Below, piece after piece: positions 20,009-31,545 of a stretch of 64,000 nt of DNA (positions are counted from its first letter, which is position 1; each line of letters begins with the position of its first letter). Below the pieces are notes generated by a model. That model saw only the letters and a program-made list of their open reading frames with translations, searched no databases and was not told the DNA's origin. This stretch comes from Lymantria dispar. Lineage: Eukaryota; Arthropoda; Insecta; Lepidoptera; Erebidae. Position numbers and translations under genes: made by a program. Location of the stretch: positions 18,332,501-18,396,500 of the forward strand of contig CM063446.1 of assembly GCA_032191425.1 (NCBI GenBank), given 5' to 3'.

Positions 20009-20722
20009 AAAGCCAATAAACCGCAGGGCAGCTTCTGGCGTGCTGAATGTGAGTGGCGACACTGCGGTCCTGAGTGCCCCAGAGAGTCGGCCAGGGCCTC
20101 GTATCCAGCTGGCCTTTATTGGCTGGCTGGAGTGGAAACCGAAGAGTGCCCGCAGGATTCTCAACTCTGGCTTGCCTTGAACGGCTGGTCAGAGAGGGGT
20201 CGCCAGAGCTATATGCTCGGGGGTGGAAGTGTCATTTTCAAGGGCATAACTACGGGGAAACCACTGCGATGGTGAAACCGGCGCCGCACCGCTCGACACC
20301 CCAAGCCACTTGCACCAATGTTGCCCTCCTGTTGCCCGTATGGCCTGTGTGTCGGTGGCGACCGTTTGGGGGGGCCCATTCAGTGAGTTGGCGAGTTACC
20401 GTCTGCCAAAGTTCAAGACGATAAAGGTATTGAAGGCAGACGACAGTTTTCAATCAATAGTTTTTAGTTTAGCCAGTACATCAAACCTCCAACCCCATAA
20501 ACAGTTATTAGATACCATCATCACACAATAGTTTTACACCTACCGTTGGCAGTCCACGTGTGTTATGTGCAGACTTGGAGTGTCATCGGTAGATGTCCCA
20601 TTCCATTTTTACATTAAATTTCTCCAAAGGCTTCTGCGTGTTGGATCCATATCCCCATGTAAGCCTTTCAAAGGACCGGGTATCTTCCCTTTTTGGGAGA
20701 TAGCCGTGAATTGGAGATACAT
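20009..20722 (+). repeat. GC-rich non-coding block resembling a LINE 3' region
   Basis: 20009-20460 is far richer in GC than its surroundings and reads open for 116 codons (20074-20424) without matching any domain. Phrases such as GGGCATAACTACGGGGAAAC and CCACTTGCACCAATGTTG are familiar from dispersed lepidopteran repeats, but I cannot name the family. Not called as a gene. Confidence 0.4.
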
Positions 20723-20924
20723 GAAAATAATAATAATATATTTATTTCACAAAAATAATACACAGGATATACATACAAATTTGAAACAGAAATGTGTTGA
20801 ATCATTATTTATTTGGACACTGGTACCCAAAGTAAGATTTAACTTGTGGTATGGATACCAGGCCCTCGCAATATTTGCAATAATTTAACATTGATCTATA
20901 TTACAATAAGAAATTTGTGTATAG

Positions 20925-21240
20925 TGAGTGTTTATGTGTGACGTGGGTGACTATATGTGGCGTGAGTATTTGTGGGTGAAGCAGATGATTAAGTGGGTAT
21001 GAGAATTTAGGTGCGACGTGGGTGATTATGTGTGGCGCGAGAGTTTGAGTGAGGCGTGAGTCTTTGTGTGTGCCGTAAGTGTGGCGTATTTGATTATGGC
21101 ATGAGTGTTTGTGTACGACGACGTGGGTGATTATGAGGGCCGTGAGTATTTAGGTGTGACGTAGGTGATTATGTGTGGCGTGAGTGTTATTATTTGACGT
21201 GGGTGGTTATGGGTGGTATGAATATTTATGTGAGGCAGTT
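20925..21240. repeat. Imperfect minisatellite, about 30-40 bp period, in the LINE 3' UTR
   Basis: Repeated GTGNGACGTGGGTGATTATG and TGTGGCGTGAGTATTTG blocks with variable spacing, some eight to ten units. Located in the 3' UTR of the minus-oriented LINE at 20725-23520. Confidence 0.75.
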
Positions 21241-21344
21241 TGTATACCTGTTGGTGTTTCAATGGGTGGATGTGTGTTTGCGCATAGATATGTGAGCAAG
21301 CCCAATATGCATACACAATATGCATAAACACATACACATATGTA

Positions 21345-23513
21345 TTATAGTATACCTATTTTAAGTAAATTTTCAATCTGTGCATAAGTTTTAGCCTGTA
21401 ACCAAATAATGATTATTTTTTTGCATCGAGTCCTAGATAGGGGATATATATTTAGGCACTTATTGAGCAGATTGTATAAATGGGAGCTGAGTATGTTATA
21501 ATGTCTAGCGGCCAAAGAAGTATTGAAGTGCTGGTTAGGACAGACTTTATAAGTACGACGTTTATGTAGACTATCAGGTGTGTAATGTAAAGAACTATGC
21601 TTTTTAATGATAGTTTCAAGCACAAAGAGTTGTCTAACACTAAGCAATTTACAATCGGAATATAATTGAGCGGTTGAATACCTGAATAGTTTGAAGGATA
21701 AAACTTTAAGTACAGTTCTCTGTGCACGCTCCAGTGGTAAGATATGAGACTTCGCCGCTCCACCCCAAACTGTAATGCAATAGCTTAATATCGACTGACA
21801 CAACGCGCAGTAAACGGTTTTCAAAATGTTAAGATTAGCAGAATTACGTAATTTTTTGAAAATGTAAATCATTTTACGCATTCGAGAAGTGAGGCATGCC
21901 ATATGCTCCTTCCAACTTAAAAGACAATCAATATATACACCAAGATATTTTACCTGAGTAGATCGGCTTAAGACAGGACAGTCACATGGTGTTCGTGGTT
22001 CTGGAGAACAAACATGCGCTCTAAGGTGGTACATATCTAGAGAAGGTTGCGTTCGTGATGACATTGAAAAAGTTAAGTAAGTTGTTTTACTAAGATTAAG
22101 AGATAAGAGACTATTAGAAAGCCATCGAATGACACGATTTAGAGCATGTTCAGAACGCACGAAAACCTCAGCCCAAGTCTTGCCGTGGATGAGAAGGGTA
22201 GTATCATCAGCATATGCGGAAATATAACAAGGCTGAATGGAGAGATTGCATAAGGAGTTAATATAGAGAAGAAAGAGTGTTGGCCCCAAAACTGAGCCTT
22301 GCGGAATACCATAAGTGCATGAGGCAGAGTCACTGACATGGCAATCAATTTTTACACATTGGTTTCTTTCAGATAAATAATCCTTAAAGATTCTCAGAGC
22401 ATAACCCCGAACTCCCATGCTCTCCATCCTCACCAATAGGTGCGGCACAGAAACCGTATCGAAAGCCTTCCTAATATCAAGAAATATGCCAAGGCATTTT
22501 TGTCTATTATCTAGTTTCTCAACTATTTTATTTATGAAAGAGCTCACTGCATTTTCTGTTGAGCGGCAAGGTCTAAATCCAAACTGGTTTGCAGCGAGAC
22601 TATGGTACCGTTCCAAAAAACTTGTCAATCGTATATTTAACAGCTTCTCCAGTATTTTAGAGAGAGCAGGTAATATGGATATAGGTCTATAATTATTCAT
22701 GCTAGCCCTGCTGCCACCGCCCTTAAATATTGGGTAAACAACAGCTCTTTTAAATAATCTCGGAAATATACCCGTTCTCATTGATATGTTTCAAATATGA
22801 GTGATTACAGGCACTAAGACATCAGAACACTTTTGTATGAGCTTAGTAGGGATTTCATCCCAACCTACAGCACTGTTGGTACGTAAGCTGTGAATAATTT
22901 CATCCACCTCATGTTCACTTATGGGTAATAGCACTAAGGAATGAACCTGCCTATAGTTATCTAGATCCATGTTAGTAGTCACTATGCCTGAATCAGTCTC
23001 ATGTACAATGTCACGTCCAATATTTACAAAGTACTCGTTTATTTTATTGATAGACATAATTTCATTAGTATCAATTTTTAAGAGATCTAACGCAGTATTT
23101 TTCTTATTACATGATCCAATAACATCCTTAATGACCTTCCATGTACGTTTTGGATTTTTTTGCGCTTTTTGAAATTCACACCTCTCGTAAGCATGCTTAA
23201 TATTTTTTAATAATTTGTTACAAAAATTTCGATATCTAATATATGTTACTTTCAAATTGTAGTTTTCGGGATCACACTTTAAACGCTGATACATTGAGTC
23301 CCTATTTCGAATACATCTCAACAGTCCTTTTGTTATCCAAGGTTTAAATATCCTAAGTTTAGAGGATACACGACTGTGTGTAGAATTATCCTGAATTACT
23401 GCCTTAATGGTTGTTACTAACATTTCGGTTGCCATATTAGGATCAGAATTTTTTATAATCATGCTGAGGTCCATACTCGAGATAGCTTTATAAACAGCAG
23501 GAAAGTCCACCCT
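21345..23513 (-). pseudogene. CR1/Jockey-type ORF2: linker and reverse transcriptase with one in-frame stop
   Basis: Two open stretches in the same frame, 23513-22791 and 22781-21345, separated by a single TGA (…VITHI*NISMRTG). Motifs: WKVIKDVIG linker, SAVGWDEIP, FKRAVVYPIFKGG, NNYRPISILPALSKILEK, NQFGFRPCRSTENA, GIFLDIRKAFDTV (motif A), GIPQGSVLGPTLFLLYIN (motif B), SAYADDTTLL (motif C) and KYLGVYID. The C-terminal domain has SYCITVWGG and AQRTVLKV, typical of Jockey/CR1 LINEs. With only one nonsense codon in about 720 codons, this is the least decayed RT in the window after the R1 fragment at its left edge. No endonuclease is present. Confidence 0.9.
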
Positions 23514-23520
23514 TATAGTT

Positions 23521-25683
23521 GTAAAATAATAATAGTATTTTCTATTAGTATTTACGGATAGAAATTATATTATATCAATTGTGGTTGTTAGATTTTGGGA
23601 TTCGCTTAAATACAAATAGAAAAATGTTTCCTAATAATCTGTCTCGCACATTGTGTATAGAACAAGTAGAGTCCCTCTTTGCAATGAATTTGTTAAAGTA
23701 AATTTGTAGCATCAACTCAAACATTCAATTAATATTTTATTTAGTAATATTCCTTGCATTCGAGTTCAAAATATTACAATAAATTGTTATTTCCGATTCG
23801 AATAGATTGGTGCAAGTTTTCAGTGACAATCAATAGTGCGATTGATGCGTACAGGGGAGGTTACGTTCCGGTTGGTTGTGCTTATCAGATGAGCCGATTG
23901 GGGAAGATGCCGTTCTGCTCCATTATGCTTTGCAATAATCCTCAGAGCAACTACATTCGCTAGGTTTTTTTAGAAGGCTTACGTTTAGTAAAAAAAATCC
24001 ACTAGTTTTAATAACACCAAATATTGTATTCATGAACGTAAACCACCTTTATTTTTGATGATATCTGAACTGCGTTGGTTGATATGTAAGTAAAAAATTT
24101 AAGTGTTTGCGTAGCGATGGAGCAAAACTAGAATTTCATTCGAGTATCTGTAAAATACGAATAAAGGATGTAAACAGATAAATAACATAATTCCAATCGC
24201 AGGACAATTCGAAATAAAATTATATTGCTTCTTGACTGATTAAGGAGTAGGTTAATTTTCCTCGTCTATCGAATTTCTTTAAAGTCTTAGGTATAATAGT
24301 GGAATAAATATGGGAAGAAGAGATTTTTGACAATGTCTTGTTGTTATGTCCAGACTTACTGCAAATAACGCCGATGTGATATTATAAAGGTTTTCAGATC
24401 GAAATTTATTTAATATTAAATTTTTGTAAATAACCATTTAAGCATCGAACACGTGAACAATACAATACCAGCTTACAACTGCTCACAGATATAATACCTA
24501 TTACAACAACTTGAGTATATATTGAAATATCTTTTATGATTTCTTAAGATAACTAAACTATAAAAAGTGAACCGCATTTAAATTGATATTAACATTGACA
24601 TGTATAGGAATTGCTTGAAGCGCCTCTCTGTGCGGGCCATGCTTCAATGGAGCCTGATCCTATCATAACGCAATCGCATATGACTTGAATTCTTATTATG
24701 ACAAGGTTCTTTAAACCTTCGTAATATGTAATAGCAACTTTATCCAGGTGACACTAGATAGATATTTGCAAGATAAAATTAGATAGAACTGTATGGTGGT
24801 GTAGGGTAAAAATCTGCAGATATTTACGTTGATAGCCTTCCAGAAAAGAAGTGGAGTAGATACGTGAACTCGATTAGGGACCATAATATCCTAAAGCTCA
24901 CGTTATTCCTACCATAAATGTAACGTACGTCTCTACAGATTGAAAATAATATTTTCTGAGTTATGAGATCTATGGCATACCTACACACAAAGATTATAAT
25001 GTTTGAAATCGAATCTTTATTAAGAGAAGATTTCTTTAGTATAATGCAACTCTTACAATTAAGGTTTTGTTACAATTATGCAAATGATAAATTAAGTTTC
25101 TTTTTTGTGTAGTGACAGAGTCAGCATACAATCCACTTGTCCTTCTTTTCACAAATGTGTCGTGAAATAAGCACACAACATCAATATCATCTGATTTGGA
25201 AAATATTTTGTCCACAAAATATGCATTCAACAGATCACAGATTGTTTCCAAGAATTGTAAACATTTTATCCATCTTGCTTTCATTGTAATATTTACCTCT
25301 CGGTCAATATTGACATTGTCCTGGAGAAGGGAGTCTGGTACTTATAATCGGAGTAAATCGGTAGGATACCGCCTACAACCGCCTATCTATGGCAATGTGA
25401 CAGAATTGGAAAGATTCACTGAAATTACGGAACGTATCGTCTTGGTGCAACTGATCTTAAGATGTACTATTTCCAACCTCTGCTACCATTTCCCCAGTCT
25501 GCTGTGTACTCTGAAATGCAGCTAGCATTTCAAGGAATTAAATAAGTATACAAAAAGCAACTTAGAAAATAAAAATTTCGTTGTCAGCCTAGTGATGATT
25601 GATAAATATATTGTAATAAGTTATATTGATTGGATAAGCGACATATTTGTGTCTAATCTCCCGGAGAATATAATTTGTCACCA
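23521..25683. other. 2.1 kb of AT-rich sequence without recognisable features
   Basis: Short open frames here (for example 23754-23963, 25196-25525) have no recognisable domain, no codon pattern and no splice-linked partner. Nothing supported. Confidence 0.45.
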
Positions 25684-25870
25684 ACCATCGCTTAGCCATG
25701 GGCGTCTTGAAACCTGGCTGAAGTATGATAAGGAAAAAAGGCAGTAGCACTGTTCTAGGAAATAACACTATCTGCGATCGCTAACTCATCGGATGAGCAT
25801 GGCGATTCAGGAATTGTCCCCTATGAGATGTACGTCCAACAGTGGAATGTTGATGGGCTGATGGATGGAT
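25684..25870 (+). repeat. LINE-tail-like repeat ending in GATGGATGG
   Basis: Ends ACGTCCAACAGTGGAATG...CTGATGGATGGAT, the RTE-type 3' end. Upstream part is shared with 18190-18425. Confidence 0.55.
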
Positions 25871-25883
25871 TTAGCAATAAAAT

Positions 25884-26110
25884 TTGATTCCGCTTTGCAT
25901 AGGAAGGAAGTGGAATCTATTCAATTCTTCCTGTTTTTCTTTTCTAATTAAATTTGTTGCGGGTTCTAAGACAATTAAAAGCGTTTCCCAGGATTTCCTG
26001 AGGGTCAAACCTCGGTGTCTTATACGGAGGCCTTTGTGGATCCTGGGTTACAGGAGTTACAGTGATGGTAATGTGTGGTGGGATTAGTCCCAATAAAAAA
26101 AACACTAAAA
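25884..26110 (+). repeat. Dispersed repeat, inverted partner at 49155-49390
   Basis: Shared blocks include GGGTTCTAAGACAATTAAAA, TTTCC.AGG, CGGAGGCC, GGATCCTGG and GGTGGGATTAGTCCC, present as reverse complement at 49155-49390. No coding sense recognised. Confidence 0.65.
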
Positions 26111-26869
26111 TTTGTCCATCGCTCGTGTTGAATAAATTCCAGTGCCATACCTGTCGTACTAGCTGTTTTAAACAATTCGCGGCAAAGCTCAATAACAGGT
26201 TTGCTCTCTGTGGGACCAGAAGTTACTAGATTACCTAGACTTTCCTCGTTGTTTTGATGATAATATTACTTTAGTGCGACAATATGAGCTGACTTTAATT
26301 TTACAACAAATACCCGTATGAAGAAAAAAATATTATAAGGAAATCAACGAAAACCATAAAGTATCCCCCTAAGCTTCCGCTCAACGATAATCTCTTTAGC
26401 GAGGGAAAAACTTCAAAAGTTTGTGCGGGCGTTGTGGGGTAGTGAATTTTTGATCTCTATTAAATTGTTTCAAATGGTTTAACTTGTCGCGGCTCAATCA
26501 GTGTGAAGCACGTTGTGAGCGCCGCACCGTTCCTGCACTTTCACGCCCGATGCTCAGAATAGCGATTCCGGGATTGCGTTTAACTTACGTCAGGCGTGAC
26601 TCCTTCATGACTGATACCTACTATGAATAATTTGGCATTACTTGAAGTTTATTGTTATGCTCGTCAGTTTATATAGAAGTTATAATATTCACATACAGTG
26701 TATCGCTTTTATTGTGGACTTGAAAGTATTATTTTTTTATTACTACGACTACTCATGACCGGTCAGAATGTGGCGAGCAGAGATGTAAACATACACACAT
26801 TTTCTATGTAATAGGGGCAATAAATTATTATAGCCGTAATAAGCGTCACTGAAAAAAAAACCTATATAT

Positions 26870-27740
26870 TTTTTTTTATGGCCAACGGTGGCAAACGAGC
26901 AAGCAGCACACCTGATGGTAAGTGAAACTGCTGCACATGGACCTTTGCAATACCAGAGGCACAGCCAGGCCGCTGCCTACCGTGAAGGAAATACTCTTCT
27001 TAAACCTCGTTTAAAGAAGGACATGTCATAGCGCTCGGGAAACACAGCAGCAGGTAGTTCATTCCAGAGCTTGCACGTACGTGGGAGAAATGATCGCTGG
27101 AAACGTACAGTTGAAGACCATAACGTTTTCAGGTGAAATGGATGAACCCTGCTACGATGTCAAGTGGTACGTTGGTAGAATGGTGACGGTGGTACCAAGT
27201 CAAACAGTTCCTCGGACCACTCCCCGTGAAAGAGTCGGTAGAGTACACAGAGTGACCCAAAGTCTCTCCGCTGCTCCAGCGACTTCAATCTGTCCGTAAG
27301 ATTGGGATCCCCGACGATTCGAACAGCCCGTCTTTGCAGGGAGTCAAGTGGGTCTAGCTGATATTTGGGCGCACCTGCCCAGAGATGTGAGCAGTACTCC
27401 ACATGAGGACGAACTTGTGCTTTGTATAGCACAAGACGCTGTCTCGGTGTGAAGTACCGCCTGGCTCTGTTCAGGACACCCAACTTTTTGCTTGCCAATT
27501 TGGCTTTGTCCTCCAAATGACTCCCAAACTGGACTTTGCTCGATATTTTGACGCCGAGAATCCCAATACTCTCAGAAATTGGGAGAGTTACTCCTTGGAA
27601 CTGTGGCGCCATGACAAACGGGTCCTTCTTTGCAGTGAACGCGCAAACTTGTGTCTTTGTGGGGTTGAACTGGACTAGGTTCCGTTCACCCCATTCCGAG
27701 GCCCGCCCCAGAGAGCGCTCGACTTCAGACACAAGTTAAA
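26870..27740 (-). mobile_element. Jockey-clade LINE, 5' truncated
   Basis: Minus orientation; ends at a T run (26870-26878) preceded by CTCGTTTGCCACCGTTGG on the - strand. Its 3' part recurs at 32262-32415 and 33785-34030. Confidence 0.85.
26990..27735 (-). pseudogene. Jockey-clade RT, C-terminal domain
   Basis: The open part (27732-27160) begins after the RT catalytic core and shows conserved C-terminal phrases: SEWGERNLVQFNPTKTQVCA, LGVKISS, HLEDKAKLASKKLGVLNRAR, YKAQVRPHVEYCSHLWAGAP, LDSLQRRAVRIVGDP and SLCVLYRLFHGE. Past 27160 the frame shifts, and RSFLPRTCKLWNELP- and FPERYD-like text follows toward 27000. The catalytic YADD lies upstream and is absent, so the copy is dead on arrival. 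Confidence 0.88.
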
Positions 27741-28062
27741 CCCTTCTTTCCTGTATACTCCGAGGGATATTCCGTTGCTCAGTGTACCGCTCATCACCCG
27801 TGCTGTCATCCGCATAGCAACGCATACTCTCGATAGAGAGCATGTCATTGATATGTATATATATATCACCTATATTGTATATCCTATATGTAGGCGGTAA
27901 CTTTCAGACAAAATAATATTTCTATAAAATTAAATAGATTAAAAAGAAAAAAATAATAAAATTACCCCAGATTATCAAACATTGGACCTGCATTCGTGTA
28001 AGTACGAGTACATCGAATAAATAAAATGTTCAAACCGCACATGGATTATGTATTATATTTTA

Positions 28063-28291
28063 CTAGCAACCCGCCCTCGCTCCGCTTCGGTTTCAGTCGC
28101 TTTACCCGCGGCGTAGTTCCCGTTCCTGTGGGAATACCGGGCTAAAATATAGCCTATGTTACTCCCCGATATTATAGCTTTCCATTGGTGAAAGAATTTT
28201 TGAAATCGGTTTGGTGGTTTAAGCGTGAAAGCGTTACAAACAAACAAACAAACAAACATCCTTACTTTCGCATTTATAATATTAGTATGGA
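28063..28291 (-). mobile_element. Short Helitron (Lep1-like), TC...CTAG
   Basis: On the - strand it starts TCCATACTAATATTATAAAT (28291) and ends CGGGTTGCTAG (28063-28066), the TC/CTRR termini of Helitrons. A (CAAA)n microsatellite at 28239-28259 lies where Lep1-type elements carry one. Non-autonomous: no helicase sequence. A partial second copy is at 39453-39590. Confidence 0.8.
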
Positions 28292-28369
28292 TTTTCAGTT
28301 CTTCTTTTTATTGATTTAGGTACTTTCATAAATTTCGAATGTTAGATTCTAGTATCTTGTCCTAATAAT

Positions 28370-28595
28370 GATTTCTGACATTTACGCGGGTATTACACAT
28401 TACAAATAAAATATAATATATAATATTATTACGAATTTTATCGCCTTTATTTTTAATTGCTAATAGTCCGACGTTTCGAACACTTTTCAGCGTTCAGGCC
28501 GCCCGTGACCATGAACGCTGACACGTCGGGCAATAAAAATCAAATACTAACGCGATAAAATCCATAAAAATAGTTTTATTTATAAATTGAACTAT
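28370..28595 (-). repeat. Penelope-like terminal repeat fragment
   Basis: Carries CCGACGTTTCGAACAC, TCAGCGTTCA and, after a short gap, TGAACGCTGA, so the ten-base arms form a hairpin around GGCCGCCCGTGACCA. Related to 13800-13995 and 28897-29100. Confidence 0.6.
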
Positions 28596-28725
28596 GTTAT
28601 CACAATTATCATTGGTATTTTAGTTACTACAAATTCGAAGCAATGTTGTGATTTTATTTGAATTTAATAGAATTATTTACGTGTACGAGAGGCAACGCTT
28701 TAAACATTTAGCAATATTGTTTTGT

Positions 28726-28896
28726 CATCATCATAATCATCATCTCAGTTCATATACGTCTGCTGAGTTCGACCCTCCTTCCAAACTAGGAGGGAAATTA
28801 ACCTACTATATCACACAAATTACACTGGTTGGTGCATCATTTTATTTCATGTTTTCCTGCTCTTGCATAGATGTTATTTACATATCATATTCTTTA
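28726..28896 (-). repeat. SINE copy cut by Penelope-like sequence
   Basis: Minus-oriented copy from CATCATCATAATCATCATC to TTTAGTTGATGATTTCTG, where Penelope-type terminal sequence replaces the head. Confidence 0.75.
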
Positions 28897-29100
28897 GTTG
28901 ATGATTTCTGATGTTTACGCGAGTATTATACATTTTAAATAAAACTACTTTACGGTTTTTATCGCGTTTGTATTTGATTTTTGATTACCCGACGTTTCGA
29001 ACACTTTACAGCGTTCATGATCACGGGTGGACTAAGATGTCTCACGTCCAACAAGTCATCGTTACTGCAGAAAATTTATAATTATCTACCCGATACAGAA
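28897..29100 (-). repeat. Penelope-like terminal repeat fragment
   Basis: TTACGCGAGTATTATACAT, TATCGCGTTTGTATTTG, CCCGACGTTTCGAACAC and GATCACGGGTGGACTAAG match the copy at 13800-13995 in the same orientation. Confidence 0.6.
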
Positions 29101-29255
29101 AATTAGTTATTAAGTATTGACCCACATTTTGATACAAAATTTATTGCCAGTGTAAGAAGAAAATGATTCTATATGAAAAAATTATATTGTTTATGGTTAG
29201 TAATAATTAAACATTAAAATTAATAGTAATTATATTTAAAAACTAACTAATAATC

Positions 29256-29320
29256 TAGTATGCTACCACCGGATCGGAACACGGTTACACTGAGAAAGAT
29301 CCGGCAAGAAAACTCAGGTA
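29256..29320 (-). repeat. CR1/Daphne-like 3' UTR fragment
   Basis: CTACCACCGGATCGGAAC and AAGATCCGGCAAGAAA are the reverse complement of the 3' UTR at 17690-17735. Confidence 0.75.
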
Positions 29321-29396
29321 ACATGATGCTAAATTAAAGTTAATTTTGAAGGCGGCTTACTTTGTTACTAAAAGGTTTTAATTTATAAAATTATCT

Positions 29397-30059
29397 TTAG
29401 TTATTATTATTGTGGGTCAAATCTATACAATATGAGCTCACGGTGTCTTGCAGTCTTGTGGTGGTCTTTTTGGATTTGTTTTTAATAATGTTTATAACAG
29501 GATCCCAGCTTGATGGTAACACCCAGCCCTCGCGTACCATTCTAGGCAGGTATCGGTGTTCTTTTGCGAGGATTTGTGGTTTATCAAACCTGATGTTATG
29601 GTGGGCGCGGTCCTGACTATGTTCACAGACTGCAGACCTAGTGTCCCGGCGGTGCTTCACATCGGCTATGTGTTCTTTGATCCGAGTTCTTATGGATCTC
29701 TTTGTTTGTCCAATGTAAGAGAGACCACAGTCACAGTCAAGTTTATATACTCCTGCATCTTGTAAAGGGATCTGGCACTTGACAGGTGGTAAGAATTGGC
29801 TAATCCTCTTCAGTGGCTTAAAATAAGTTTTAATGGAAGAACGTTTCAGGATGTAGCCAATCTTGTCAGTGACTCCTTTGACATAAGGTAGTATTGCAGG
29901 AAGGCGCTCAACTGTGGGTGGTTTCACTCGGTCTCTGCGACGGGGGCGAGGAACTGGCAGCTTGTTTGCACGTAGCACCTGCTTGACATGCTGCAGCTCC
30001 CCAGCCAGGTGTTCATCGTCACAGATTCCTCGTGCTCTCTGCAACAAAGATTTACACAC
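29397..30059 (-). CDS. Penelope-like element, GIY-YIG endonuclease C-terminus
   Basis: A 220-codon open frame. Around residues 105-180 it has a GIY-YIG nuclease layout: GVYKLDCDCG (GIY-type strand with the paired Cys typical of Penelope enzymes), SYIGQT, then R and EH in RTRIKEH, followed by HSQDRAHHNIRF. Upstream, PYVKGVTDKIGYILKR is a usual Penelope connector, so this is the C-terminal end of an RT plus endonuclease polyprotein. The RT core is missing: the element stops at about 30076, where SINE sequence begins. The domain itself seems intact. It ends in an Asn run encoded by an AAT repeat at the element's 3' end. The first Met is not the native start. Confidence 0.9.
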   Translation of the reverse strand: MCKSLLQRARGICDDEHLAGELQHVKQVLRANKLPVPRPRRRDRVKPPTVERLPAILPYVKGVTDKIGYILKRSSIKTYFKPLKRISQFLPPVKCQIPLQDAGVYKLDCDCGLSYIGQTKRSIRTRIKEHIADVKHRRDTRSAVCEHSQDRAHHNIRFDKPQILAKEHRYLPRMVREGWVLPSSWDPVINIIKNKSKKTTTRLQDTVSSYCIDLTHNNNN

Positions 30060-30076
30060 GGTAGCTAACTGTGTTC

Positions 30077-30147
30077 TTTAGTTGACTTTTACGACATCTC
30101 AGTCAAGAAACGTGGTGGTTAATTGTATTCTTGTTCCATCACCACAA
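30077..30147 (-). repeat. SINE head fragment
   Basis: TTAGTTGACTTTTACGACAT and ATTGTATTCTTGTTCCATCA mark the head half of a minus SINE, broken at the Penelope junction. Confidence 0.75.
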
Positions 30148-30167
30148 GCATAATCTTTAGATATTTC

Positions 30168-30317
30168 TTATGTATGTATGTTTGTCACTGAACTCCTCCA
30201 AAATGGTTGGATCGATATTGATGAAATTTTTTGTATGTGTTCAAAGCGATTTTAGAATAGTTTAGATTCACAATTGGACCCAGTAGGTGAACAAAACAAC
30301 GTCTGTGGGGCAGCTAG
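30168..30317 (+). mobile_element. Helitron-like 3' end, CTAG terminus
   Basis: Contains AACTCCTCCAAAATGGTTGG, the GATGAAATTTTTTGTATG motif and ends GTGGGGCAGCTAG at 30317. The 5' boundary is not clear. Non-autonomous. Confidence 0.6.
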
Positions 30318-30868
30318 TATTAATATATATTGTTTAGCAGTATATTCTGATGCTGTTTTAAATTTAGTCTATTATAAACCAATTATAGATTTTAAGATAA
30401 ATCTTGAATTTTCCAGTATATGTGATAGGGCGAGAGCAAATTCAAAGTAACAAACAGCCACCCTAATACAATAACGGCCGGAACAAACTGCGCTATAAAA
30501 TATCACCAGTGAATAAATCAGTTTTGCCGTGATGCGACCGACCCCTCCTCATACCGTACCTATACACGATTTATGTTCATACGATATTATGTAACAGATA
30601 AAATAATAATTGACCGGATCTAAAAACAAAGCCAAAGGGAATTCTCTAATTGATTGGCTGTATAAATTGTTTCCTGGCTAAAGTTATTACTTATGAAACT
30701 ATTAGTTTATTTGTAGTTATCGACAAATACTACCAACCTTTAAATTATTCGTGGATGCCGTAAAGGACGACTAAAAGCTTCACATCGACTGATGACGTCT
30801 GATCAACAATTAGATTCCCAAGAAGAGCGTTGTTGTGGCTATAGCCAAAATTCCGTAATATGTACTAT

Positions 30869-31258
30869 GAAAAAAGAATTAGGAAACTGGACGGGAGTTG
30901 CAAAATTTTATAATATTTCCTTCATTTATACACTAAACACTAATTGTATTCTAAATTTGAAGGTTCTATGTCTGCTAGAAGTACCTCATTAATATTGATG
31001 ATCGGTCAGTGACAAAATTACGAAACTTTGAATAGTAATAATTCTTAAGCTATTAGTTCAAATTGAATGAAATTTGAAATTTACTGTGTGTATATAATGC
31101 CTACTTGGTTACCCATTTCGAAATTCAGGCTTCTAGTTTTATTCACAACAAAGTTATAGGGAGGGAGTCAAAATGGCCTGAATTGGTTTGAGAAAAGTAT
31201 GTTAAGGCAGTGTTGCGTTTTTGCTCAAATTGGCGGGAGCACTGCCGTGCTCCCAGAT
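30869..31258 (+). repeat. 390-bp dispersed repeat with 3' hairpin (copy 1)
   Basis: Parallels 47713-48118 along its whole length. It ends a few bases after the hairpin GGGAGCAC-TGCC-GTGCTCCC (31235-31254). Sequence diverges from copy 2 right after CAGATA, so the hairpin marks the true 3' end. Probably a non-autonomous rolling-circle-type element; no coding frame. Confidence 0.75.
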
Positions 31259-31327
31259 ACATATTAAATCCATCCCAAGTAATTAGAATTGTTGAATGAT
31301 GCTGACGAGATGAAACTATCGGTATTT

Positions 31328-31545
31328 TCTGTGTGATGACGGAGTAAAAATACCTACAATTCATCATCGCTCTATCTTATTCCTGGAGTCCCGGTTGTCG
31401 TAACAGACGACTAAGGGATAATATGTATTCTCCATGCAAGAGAAGAAGAACTTGCAAGTTTTGTAACAATCTGTTCAATCAGTATGGTAGCAAGTTAATT
31501 TCTTTCTTATTGCGGAGGAGACTCGAGCTAAGCAATGGCAAATAT
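31328..31545 (+). repeat. SINE (GATG-tail family)
   Basis: Head GTGTGATGACGGAG, centre GTCGTAACAGACGACTAAGG and tail GGAGGAGACTCGAGC. The end is degraded. Confidence 0.8.

Larger units (their letters stand above)
20725..23520 (-). mobile_element. CR1/Jockey-type LINE, 5' truncated
   Basis: Minus orientation. The ORF runs 23513-21345, and the 3' UTR 21344-20725 ends with AATAAATATATTATTATTATT, i.e. a short A/T-rich tandem tail. The 5' end stops within the linker between endonuclease and RT. Confidence 0.8.

Noticed and set aside
20074..20424. 116-codon frame in a GC-rich block as a host gene
   Set aside because: No domain, no intron signals, and wording typical of dispersed repeats.
28239..28259. 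(CAAA)n array as a CRISPR or satellite
   Set aside because: A short microsatellite inside a Helitron; no spacers.
28480..28540. Hammerhead-ribozyme-like core in Penelope terminal fragments (CTGAAAAG...CGAAACGTC on the - strand)
   Set aside because: Hammerheads are known in Penelope-like elements, but the CUGANGA core is not intact in any of the three fragments and the stems do not close convincingly by eye.
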